Positions 47,501 through 57,484 of a DNA stretch of 64,000 nucleotides are shown piece by piece. The notes under the pieces are model-generated. The model saw only the letters and a list, made by a program, of their open reading frames with translations. It had not been told where the DNA came from and did not search any database. The position numbers and the translations under genes are program-made. The first letter of the stretch is position 1. Each line of letters opens with the position of its first letter. Source of the stretch: Tilletiaria anomala UBC 951 (Eukaryota; Basidiomycota; Exobasidiomycetes; Georgefischeriales; Tilletiariaceae); the NCBI RefSeq assembly GCF_000711695.1, contig NW_013546949.1, positions 30,177 through 94,176 of the forward strand, written 5' to 3'.

Positions 47501-50500
47501 CGCGCGACCGTGATCAACCCGCAGCAGAACTCGTTCACCGCTGCGCTGCAGGGCGCGCTCACGCAGGCGGGTCCATTCGATGGCACCGTTGAGTTCACGA
47601 AGGGTCTCAAGGTCAACTACCAGGGTCGCCTTCTCGGTCAGATCGCCATGCCCAATATCAGCCTTATCGGCGATGTTGGATCCACTCTCGACCTGACAGC
47701 GCCGTTTGCCATCGCCGACGTTGACTTCATGCAACAGTTCACCACGGATGCGTTGCACAATCCTACGTTCGTCTGGAACATTGCCGCCGAGGGCATCACC
47801 GCCCACGCGCTCGGAATTTCCGTCCCAAACATCACCCTCAGCAAGGACGTCATTCTCAACGGTTTCAACGGTCTCAAGGGCGACGTTGTGGTCAACTCGT
47901 TCGATCTGCCGAGCAACGACCCCGCTGGTGGTATCCATCTCACCGTTAATGCCACCATCAACAACCCCGCACAAGTTGGTGTTCAGCTCTCGCGATTCGG
48001 CACGATGATCTCTAGTAACGGGACCGAGCTCGGACCATCGGCAGCTGCGAACGAGTTCATCCTCCAAGCTCTCGCGCAGACAAACATACCACTTGTCGGT
48101 CGCTTGCAACAGCAGACCGCACCAGAGGCTCTGAATGTACTCAGCACTGTCTTCACGAACGTCGTGCATGACCAAGCGACTACGCTGCAGGTTGCGGGTC
48201 AGTACGCAGGTCCAAAGGAGGTCACCTGGCTGAACAACGCCATCAAGACGCTTGTCATCGACATCTCCTTGCCATCTGTCAAGTTCCAGGTCATCAAGGC
48301 GGTTAGTCTCAATCAGCTCTCTTTAGCCTTCACTCCCGATACTGCTTGGGCTCCGCCGACGAGCACGGTCAACACCACCGCTCCGTTCTATCTGCCATTC
48401 GCATTCCCTGTTGACATCAAGCAAACCACGGGTAAATTCATTGCCAACTACAACGGTCAAGATGCAGCCGTTCTCGACGTGCCCAATGTACCCACCAAGA
48501 CCGACATTGCGAACCGTATCCTCACACTTGCGTTCAACAATGTGCCATTCGCCGTCTATGACAATGCGCACTCGACCTTCTCGCAGTTCTTGGCAGACAC
48601 GACTGCCAAGGAGGCCGTCACTTTCAACTTGCACGGTACAGCCTCCGCGCAGACCAGCACGGCTGCCGGCGTAGTCACGATCAGCGACATTCCCTTCAAT
48701 GTCGACTCGACCATTCTCGGTCTGCAGAATTTCAATGCTCGGCCGGCCTTAGTTTCCAACCTTGACGTCGTGCATGGATACCCAGACTACCTCAAGATCA
48801 CACTTGACACCGCCTTGTACAACCCGTCTGATATCACCATTTCGGTCGGCGACGTCAATTTTAACACTCTGTACACCGAGCACGTTATTGGCCAAGCACT
48901 CATCAAAGGACTGCAGGTCGTCCCGGGTACCAATGTGGTTCCAACCGAGCTGGACTACAAGCCGCAGGGAAGTGCTAACGTGGCAGCTGGCCAGACCGTG
49001 CTGGAAAACTACATCCAGAATATCTCTACGGATGCAGTCGTCGCGGGCACTCGGCAGTCGACCCCAGTCAGCTCCTTGCAGCAGGCTCTGGCTGGCGTTG
49101 CTCTTACAGCCGCCATTCCGCCGCTCAACAAGCTGTTGGTGACAGAGGCGATCCTCGAGGTTCCCAAGAACATCGGCCAGAGTCCCATCGCCTCAGCTGC
49201 CGTCGTCCTCGCGAACCCGTTCACTGCCACGTTAAACATTGAGAAGATCGATTCGTCACCCCAATACAACGACCTCACTTTGGGCAGGATTAACGTCGAT
49301 CTTAGCAAGAATCCTATCGTTGCACTTGGTCACGAAACAACGCAATCCCAGATGCTTCCCATCACATTGAACACCAAGCCCAAGTCACTTGTCAAGCTCG
49401 TGTTTGAGCTCGCCCAGGCCACTGGCGTTTCCCTTGGGCCTTGGCCTCCGCTCTTCCAAGAGATCTTCAATCTTCCTGGTGACGCATCAACGCAAGTACA
49501 GGCGTACCCGGATAGTCTGGACACGGGCTGCCATCTCGGAAATCAATTTGATCTGCTTGGAGCCGTCTTGGAATCGCTTAAGGGCCTCAAATCACGAATT
49601 CCCGTCGCTTCTGGAGTTCACATCGACCAGTACTTCACGAATCTCAACTTCGTGCAGTATCCAGTACCTGTCAAGACAGATGAGACAGCCCTCTACTTGC
49701 TCGGGCCGGCAGGTGCTCCTTTGATCCAAGTGATTGTCGATCAGGCCGGCCTTCAATTCACTCAAGCGAATGCAACGCATCTCACGGACCAAGGGTTCCA
49801 AGTCTCGCTTCGCGGAAGCTTGTCAACAAATGCACCCGCAAATGCTTTGATCGAGTTCACCGAGCCTCTGCAGATCGCCTGGCAGGGTAAGAATATTGCA
49901 GAGATTACGCTTCCACCCATCTGCACGATTCCGGGCGTCGGTGTGCCAAACCTTGAGACGACAGGCCAACTTCGTATCACAAATCAAGGTGCCTTCACAG
50001 AGTTTGCATCGTTTATCCTGCACAATCCGTCCTTCACTTGGACTATTTCAAGCGATGTTGTTGTTGTGCGCGCGCTGCAGATCACGTACAGCAAGGTCAA
50101 GCTCAAGAAAGACATTTCGCTAGATGTGTTTAACGGCCTGCCCGGCGTCACGGTCTCGAACTTCGACATCTATGGCGAGACAGCCAATAGTCTTCTCTAC
50201 ACGACTGATTCCAAGATTCCTTCTCCGTCAGCTCTGGGTGTGGAATTGGGAACAGCCACCTTCCACATTTCATTCCAAGGCACATACCTCGGGCCCGCCT
50301 CCGCATACGATTTGTTCCTGCTGCCGAAAGCGGTCACGAGCACAGTGCTCAAGGGCGAGATCGTCAAGCAGACGTCGGCGAACGATCTGGCCAACGTCGG
50401 TATTCTGTTCTCGCGCTTCTTGGCTGGCCTCAACTCGACATTGACGGTTCAAGGCTGGGAAGTTGTGTCACCGTATCAGAGCACCCCGATCAAGTGGCTC

Positions 50501-52470
50501 TCGGACGCGTTCCAAACCCTCTTCCTTGACGTCGCTCTACAGGGCAAGATTTACGAGATCATTTCGTCCATTGTCATCTCGGATCTCACCGTCTTCGTCA
50601 ATGGGCCTACGTCTGATGTAAGTGACTTGCATGCGATCTTGTTCGTCTTTTGTTATTGACGTATCATTCACTCCATCTTTGGCAACAGGCGTACAATGTT
50701 CCCACGTCAAATAATCAGTCGATTGCGACGTTTGCCAACCCCTTCATGTTCACCCTGACCCCAGTCAAAGCCGGACCAGACATCATCATCAACTTCAACA
50801 ATGTGGACACTGCAGAGCTCAAGTTGCCACTTGACCCAGTCAAAGCTGGCACGTCAACGGGGCCGAAAGATCCGGCCCAGCTGCTTCTGACTTGGACCAA
50901 GCAGAGAATCAGGTCGCTCAACAATGGGGCATTCGAATCCTTCTTTGCCAAATTGACGGACACTTCGGAAGCTGTCTTCGACTTGAAAGGCACTACTTCC
51001 GTTGTTGCCAATACGCACATTGGTCAGCTCACAATCACGGGCATTCCAATTAACGTTACGTCTCGCTTGGATGGCATCAACTCCTTCGGTCACACGGCTC
51101 CCTTGAAAGACGTCTCGGTCGCTGGCTCCACCCCCTCATACATCAAGATTCCTCTTACAGTCGGCCTCAACAACCCCAGCCATCTCACCATCTACACGAG
51201 AGAAGTATACATCCCATCTAAATACCAGGGTGTTGAGATCGGTCGCGCCTACGTCGCGGAGCTGTCACTATTGCCAGGCATGAACGAGGTCCCTACCGAG
51301 TTCAGATATGCTCCCGCGAATCCCAACGACGCTACAGCTATGAAGGTCATCGAGCTTTATCTCGAGCCTGCAAACAATGGAGCTAACGGCGGAAACACTC
51401 CTCAGACTGCCCCCATCACCATTGGCGGAGTCCCTCAGACGAGCTCCCCTCCAGCGAGCCCGTACGGGTCCTTGATTCCCGCCCTGGAGGGCGTGACTGC
51501 AGATGCCTCCTTGCCAGGCATAGGCGCTCGCCTTGTGACGCACATCGATGTCTTTATCGACCTTGTTCAATCGCTAGCGACTAACAAAGTTCAATCATCG
51601 TGAGTCTTGTCTATATTTCAAACCTAGCACTAGCGTGTTGCTGATCATGCTGTGATTCGTATTCAGTTTAACTATTGCCAACCCGCTACCCGCCGGCATG
51701 ACGATCAACACGCTCGATACAGACATCTACAAGGCCGGCGCAGAGCCGACAACTCGCGCACAGGTCCAACACGCCGTATTTAATCCTCCATTCACGATCG
51801 GCGGCAAGAGTTCGGCAGTCTCAACGAAGTTCGACGTTCTGTTGACATATGGCACTCTGCTATCTCTTGATCTCATTGGCCACCCACTGAGCACGAGTAG
51901 TGTGATCGGGACCACGTAAGTCTGCGCTCATACCTGCGCTGTGTGGCCAGTTTATTGACCCGTATTGATGGATCCCTCGGCAGTGTTGAGGGCGGCTACT
52001 TCATCCCGGCGCTGCATTACAACCTTTACGACATTCCCACTTCTTACAGCATCACTGCCCTTGGCGGTGTGATCGATTTCAAAATCACAAACATCGCCGC
52101 TCTTCTCCAGCAACTCCTCGACTTCGCTAACACCAAGGGCGCGCTCGCTGAACTTCAGAGTGCCCTCGGAAACATCAGTAATGACGTACTTCAAAAGATT
52201 GGGGGAGATCTTAACTTGCAAAACCCTGTCACTCAGCAGGTGTGCAAGGATCTCTCGATCTTGGGCAACCTGGCTGCCTGCAAATCAATCACGAGCGCAG
52301 TTACTTCATCGTCGTCGTCGAATTCTTCAAGCTCTAACGGAATTCTGCCGCTAGTAGGCTTGACCCCCGGCAGCAGTAACGCCAGCAGCAATAACGCCAG
52401 CAGCAATAACGCCAGCAGCAATAACGCCAGCAGCAGTAACGCCAGCAGCAGCGCTGCGGCAAGAAGATAA
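44566..52470 (+). CDS. Giant membrane-anchored triple-repeat protein (DUF3712-like)
   Basis: Exons 44566-44913, 44991-45158, 45242-50617, 50689-51599, 51667-51915 and 51984-52470 give 2512 aa. After a 55-residue basic cytosolic N-terminus there is one membrane helix (about 62-86, VMAPPIVLVTLVLALVPIVW), then about 2400 residues rich in beta-type sequence and Asn-X-Ser/Thr sites, presumably luminal or extracellular. Three homologous blocks recur every 755-815 residues: FTWYL...KGFDNF...LPGNDPEGGI (about 45396), FVWNI...NGFNGL...LPSNDPAGGI (47841), FTWTI...DVFNGL (50107), each followed by an LG-P motif (YLGPAA, ELGPSAA, YLGPAS). This matches what I recall of fungal DUF3712 proteins; function unknown, possibly lipid transfer or vacuolar/cell-surface architecture. 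The C-terminus is Ser/Asn-rich with a 15-bp repeat. Confidence 0.85.
52371..52451 (+). repeat. 15-bp tandem repeat in the C-terminus of the giant protein
   Basis: About five copies of a unit like AACGCCAGCAGCAAT, differing by A/G changes. It encodes SNASS/NNASS pentapeptides just before the stop, and its length is a multiple of three, so copy changes would not shift the frame. Confidence 0.88.
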
Positions 52471-53156
52471 GGGAAAAGACTATTGCGAATTCCTTGGACA
52501 CGGGCTCCCCCTCTGAGGGTGGACAGTCCTTTACATAAACACTCTTTTTCATACCAAGTTAGTTGGAAAATGTATTTTGCTCAAATATCGTACCCGATTG
52601 TTTCTCTCAATGGCCTCGAAAGAGTGGCACTGGAAGAACACTGTTTGTCATCATCATCCCGTAGCCTCATGCTCTCGGCCAGCCTGAAATATCTGCTGTT
52701 GACTGAAGGGCACTGGGAGGCCTGTTCACCAAGTCGTTGCAGCATGACCGTGTGCTGGAGCCTGAATGTGAAGAAGTGCGCCAAGCTGCGTATGGCTTTG
52801 TTGACGCTGACGTGCACGTATATCCTGCATGGCGGGTGTTGCAGATTGGCGGACGGTGTTGAAGAGGACCTGTGATTTGCGCATGTGAGCATGATGCATG
52901 GGATTGAAAGCTGGGCGTATGCAAATTCAAGTGTGATGGTGCGGGCATGGGTGGGTGCCGCGTTGTCCGGATGATATGGACTCTTCCGGTCGCCACTCGA
53001 ATTCTCGGCTGCACGTTGTAATACACTAATTGATTTGCGAATCGGCCAAACTGAGAATGATTCATAACAACGAAGAGAGAATCGTCTCCAATCTTCCTCT
53101 CTGGCAGCGTTCATTCTAGGAGAAGCTGTCGCCGTGCGTCTCAGCGCAATCTAGTT
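52471..53156. other. Intergenic region
   Basis: Holds the 3' flank of the giant-protein gene and the promoter of the unknown gene at 53157. Frames on both strands have no domain and look spurious. Confidence 0.45.
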
Positions 53157-54216
53157 ATGGAAGCCCGCTCAATATCTGTTCCCGAGAGCGGGAGGGCAGC
53201 GGTGACGGACAGCTTGAAGAGAATTTTGCCTTGCTTGCTTTCTGAACCTCCGCTTCTTCCTCTCGGCTACAAGGGACGGGATGTAGCGCTCAGGCACACT
53301 TTCCTAAACGCAGAGTGAGTCGTTTCTGTACTTTCCGTGTGATGGTAGGTGCAGACTATTCCAGCTGATTGTCATCGATCACGCCTGCAGTGTTAATGAT
53401 CGCGAAGACTACCTACTTGGGGGCCGACAACCATGCGGCGCCACTTCTCCTCTCCAAGAGATAGACCGCCTCAAAAGTGTTCTAGAGTTCAATCCTAGTC
53501 TTGAAGTGGATGATTTCATCAAGAACGTAAAGTTCCGAGTAGGGCAATACGGGCTTGAGGTCGCAGTCGAGCTTGGAGCCCCAGAAAATGTCCAAGCGAT
53601 GGTCATCGTAATTCTCGAGCAAACTTCCGCAGAATATCTTTCGCTCCCGCTTGGTATTCAAGCGGGCGCTGCCCAAGAGCAGGAGGAATCGGTCAGCTTG
53701 CGATACGCCGCCTTAGCACTCCCTGGTCACCTCCAAGGACCATGGTTCGCATCGCCTGAACGAGCCCTTGCTGCAGGTGACCAAGGCTCGGTCCGCTCCG
53801 CAGGCAAAGGCGATGATGAAGCCGAAGGGGAAGCATCAACACGCATGGACATTATTACATCTGCGGAGGATTTCTGGGCAGGTGTGAGTAGCGACGACGA
53901 CTCGCCGGAAACACAACAGAGTCTGTCTGCGCTGAATGGCGCCGCAGGTGTGGCACAACGACGCCAGCGGAAACGCGAGGAAGACGAGGATTATTGGTCG
54001 AGATATGACTCAGTCGATACAGCCGTAGGCAACCCTTCAGATCCAGCAGCGCATCCGCTGCCTGCGCCACCGGAAACGGAGCTCGATGCTTCGCTTCTCA
54101 TGAGCCTTAAGGGGGCCTGGAAATTGTTTCAACGCAGTGCACGAGCCCAAGTGTCAGATGTTGTTCTGCGAGAGCGCTTTATGGCACTCGCCCATCGTGC
54201 GGCCTCGGCAGAGTAG
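53157..54216 (+). CDS. Unknown protein with a conserved-looking N-terminal half
   Basis: Exons 53157-53314 and 53391-54216 join at phase 2 to give 327 aa. I do not recognise the family. The first 150 residues look folded: SLKRILPCLLSEPPLLPLG, then LQEIDRLKSVLEFNPSLEVD, DDFIKNVKFRVGQYGLEVAV and VQAMVIVILEQTSAEYLSLP. A disordered acidic middle follows (SSDDDSPETQ, KREEDEDYWSRYDSVD). The last 45 residues (LLMSLKGAWKLFQRSARAQV and following) form a probable helix. No signal peptide or membrane helix is visible. The start is the first ATG of the frame. Its stop lies 49 bp from that of PIG-S on the other strand. Confidence 0.72.
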
Positions 54217-54265
54217 CGCCGGCTGTTGCTGGAATATGCATTATGCCCCTTTCCAAAATACATCA

Positions 54266-57049
54266 CTACTGTCGCTTTCGGTCCTTTGGAACTTGATTTT
54301 GGCGCTGTTTGCGCTGCTTGAGCCGGCCCTTGAGCTCTTTCAAAAGCGCCACTATAATCGGCACGGACACGGGTCCGAACAGGGGTGTGTATACGGCATA
54401 CTTGTGTTCGTCTGGGAAGTAAAGCTGCGTGATCATCAACGGATTGAAGAATGAATGAGAGGCATAGCGTGATGCATCAGAGGAGAGCTGTAACAGCTCT
54501 GAGAGCTTGCTTTTGCTATCCGTACAGTCGACAGTGGCCAATGTGGACGACAGTCGCTCCTCGATCTGTTTGGACCGCACTTAGGAAGTCAGCACTGACT
54601 CTACGGAAAGAGCCTCGTCGGAAGACCCCACCTGGTTCAAACACGCAATACTTTGACGAAAGTCGGCTTGTACGGTTTTGTCGACCCCCAGATTCTGCAG
54701 CTTGTCCACTAACTTGATGATGCTGTCCAGCGTCTCTATGCTGTTCCTAATGTTTTCCTTGATGCGAGCGATACCGAGCAGATCAACTTCGAACGATGTG
54801 ACTGTTGGGTTGGCTGAAGCCGAAGTTGCTTGCGAGAGTCCATACGCGCTACGTGGCAGTCCCAACAAGGCGCGAAGATGGATATTCCACAGGGTGACCG
54901 CCTCCACCAAGCTCTGCTCTGGGAGAACGCCGTGGAGATCATTCGCCTCGGACGACTGAATCCCCTTGCGATCGAGCAGAACGACACCGCCCCACTGTGG
55001 GATGACCCAACTCTTTGACGAGCTGAAGTTGCCGGTCCGAGGGTCGCGAATACGCAGGGGAGCGTGCTTCGCGGACGGAACAAAAAGCAGGAAATGGAGT
55101 GTGCGGGGTTCGTCCCCAGCTTCTGCCAAGTTATCATGTGATGCTCCAGAAGCCGCGGGGAAGCGGCCGCGTTGCCGAAGCTCTCGCGGTAGCGATGGGG
55201 TGCTAGCACCAAGACTCCACTCTCCTGCATTGACAAAGATCTTCAGGTCTTCCATGTCAACCGCATAGTCATGGTGCACCGCGTCCGTCCTAACCTCCTG
55301 CATGAACCTGCGCAACTCTTTGCGGTACCTCCTTGGCTTCTCTACTTCATTCTCATCAGATAATAGAACCTCCCCGCCGTCTGCAGGCGAAGCATCCTTG
55401 CTATCGTCTTCATCGACTTCCACCTCCACCTCGCGTTCGACTTGAATGTACGAGGTTTGTGGCGTCAATGTGGTTTTGAGGTGCGGCTTGAATGCGAGTG
55501 GCGCATAGAAAAGCATCTGCGTCTCGATCTTGAAATCGTGAATACTTTGCTCCGAAAGGGCATCCAATATGTCGGAGAGGGACGACTGAAGGTTACCGGC
55601 AGCCCTGGGCTCTTCCACGCTGCTGACGCTTGCGCTTCCTCGCCTTCTGCGAGCGTGATGAGGACCGTCGTTTGACTGTCCTGCTGACCCCAGTTGGGCC
55701 TGGTTATGTAGAGGACCAGCGATGTCCCATGCCGTGTACGCGCCGCCATCGCTGGCATCTTCATGCACCAGGCTGAAGACCAGCTCCACCGTCTTCTCAT
55801 GCTGGATCGCCTTGCCGGATTCAACTCCGGCTGGTGATGCACACGCTTGGGGCCGAGATGAGGCGGCAGACAGGCAGTACAGAGGAAAGACGTGGAGGAA
55901 GTTGTCGACGAGCGTTTGGGCAATGCCCACGGTCGAACGTTCGCTCTTTGAAATGGGGACGGCCAGATCATGTTGTGCTGCTTCTGAAGTGTCGCTTGCG
56001 CCCAAGTCTTCTCCATAGAGGTGTATCCGGTAGTCCAGCACTGAGTATGCTTCCATTGCCCCCATGGCGCGACGCGGTTGAAGGAGGGACGATGGTGTTT
56101 CTGCAAATGCCAGGTGGGTTTCGGCCTCATCAACTTCCTCTTTCAGACCCAAGTCCTTTTGGATCGGGTGCATATCCAATCTTTGCCGAAGCTCTTGCGC
56201 ACTGGCCGCGCTAGATTGATCTGCGGCCAAAGCAGCAGAACTCATCCGCGAATGGTGCTCGTGTTTTCGTGACGGCCTGCGTTCTTCTTGCGCTTCTCGT
56301 GTCACATCTCGAAGCTGCTCCACATCGCGCTTTGCCGCCTGCCCGTGCTCCAGCGCGGTTAGCCGCTGACTCTCCACCATCGCCAAAGCGCCGGCATGCG
56401 CAACGCTCTTCTCATATGTGACAAGGAAGCGCACGCATGCTGCAGAGGAGACGTTCTGTGGTTGGGCTGCAACAGCATGTTGCGCAAGCAGAGCTGCGGA
56501 CTCGGCAGAGAGCTTCGCAAGCAGTTCGAGTGTCTGCTCAGCTACCCCCGTGCCGCCAACCGCCCCTTCGCCTCGTGCTGAACCAGAGACAAGATCTTCG
56601 ACTAAAGAATCGTGAATAGACAGATGGAGCCTGATGGGCAACTCGAATACGCAATGCTGCGCCGTCGCAGCATCGCCGAAGTGCGCTTGAGCAAGCCGAT
56701 CGCTCCAGTTCGCAAGTTGAGCTCTAGGCAGCGGGAGTCGTTCAATGCTCGTCGTCTTCCACCACACCGGCAGCGCGAGCAGAATGGTGACCACAAAAGA
56801 GAAGATGATCCGAACCTTGCTCCTGTCTGACTGGAATGTCGAACGTGGCTTGGTCAAAGCAGGCGAAGAGTCGTCGTTGCTGGCTATCACCACGGCGTCT
56901 GCCAGCGTGCTTGCAGCGGGCACTGCGACACTGAGGACGCCTTTGCCGGTAGTCATGGCACAGTGTGGCGCGCCCCTTTGGAGGTCAGCGGTGCTCCCGT
57001 CGAGCTGGGGGGGCACGTTTGGGCTTGCTATCCATATACGAGCAGTCAT
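54266..57049 (-). CDS. GPI transamidase subunit PIG-S (Gpi17)
   Basis: Exons 57049-54632 and 54565-54266 give 905 aa. PIG-S belongs to the ER GPI-transamidase complex, which attaches preassembled GPI anchors to protein C-termini. An N-terminal membrane helix with the hallmark LPVWWKTTSIERLPLP lies near residues 80-110. The C-terminal membrane region (FFNPLMITQLYFPDEHKYAV then YTPLFGPVSVPIIVALLKEL) is rebuilt by the 66-nt intron. In between is the luminal domain, with PQWGGVVLLDR and ITLWNIHLRALLGLP-like elements near its end. At 905 residues it is well longer than the usual 530-560; the excess is in acidic/Ser-rich luminal insertions. The first ATG (57049) is used; 56956 is an alternative 31 codons in. 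Head faces the U6 gene. Confidence 0.88.
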
Positions 57050-57148
57050 GGGTGGCTCTTGCGAAAATGTGGTGGATTAACATGTAGAAAATGAAGCGTG
57101 TGAGTTGCGAGCGCGTGGTGAACACGGCACAAAACTCAAGTCGCGATC

Positions 57149-57157
57149 AAATAAATA
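57149..57157 (+). promoter_or_regulatory. TATA-like element of the U6 gene
   Basis: AAATAAATA lies about 23 bp before the inferred U6 5' end. Upstream TATA boxes at this distance are typical of Pol III-transcribed U6 genes. Confidence 0.5.
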
Positions 57158-57171
57158 GTATCTCACCTATT

Positions 57172-57293
57172 GGAGGGCTTCGGCCCTCCTAACGTAAAAC
57201 TTGGAACAATACAGAGAAGATTAGCATGACCCCTGCATAAGGATGACATGTTTTGATCAGAAGAGTCGGTCCTTCGGGACCAAATATGTTTTT
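57172..57293 (+). ncRNA. U6 spliceosomal snRNA
   Basis: The central core is almost invariant: TTGGAACAATACAGAGAAG then ATTAGCATGACCCCTGC and ATAAGGATGACAT. It includes the ACAGAGA box (57211-57217), which pairs with the 5' splice site, the AGC catalytic triad, and the internal stem-loop. The 5' end folds into a 7-bp hairpin with a UUCG loop (GGAGGGC-TTCG-GCCCTCC). The 3' part carries a second UUCG-capped hairpin (57268-57281) before ATATG and a terminator of five T (57289-57293). No intron interrupts the core, though some basidiomycete U6 genes have them. Ends are inferred from the hairpin and terminator. It sits between PIG-S and PIG-B; USB1, its 3'-end processor, is also in this window. Confidence 0.95.
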
Positions 57294-57484
57294 GCTACTC
57301 GTCGCAACGGAGCTATCTGCGGGATCCTAGCGTGACTAATGACGATCGGAACGCGGGCTCTTTTGTTTTGCTGCCCAATTGATCACAGCTAGTATGAATT
57401 GTCGCCGCTCTCTCGACGCTGTCGAACCACTCTTACAATATCATAGAGGCCTCGTTCTGTGGTGCCAACATAAATACATACCAT

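Noticed and set aside
47435-48175. 246-codon antisense frame within the giant repeat gene
   Set aside because: Shadow of the 1792-codon exon; no independent evidence.
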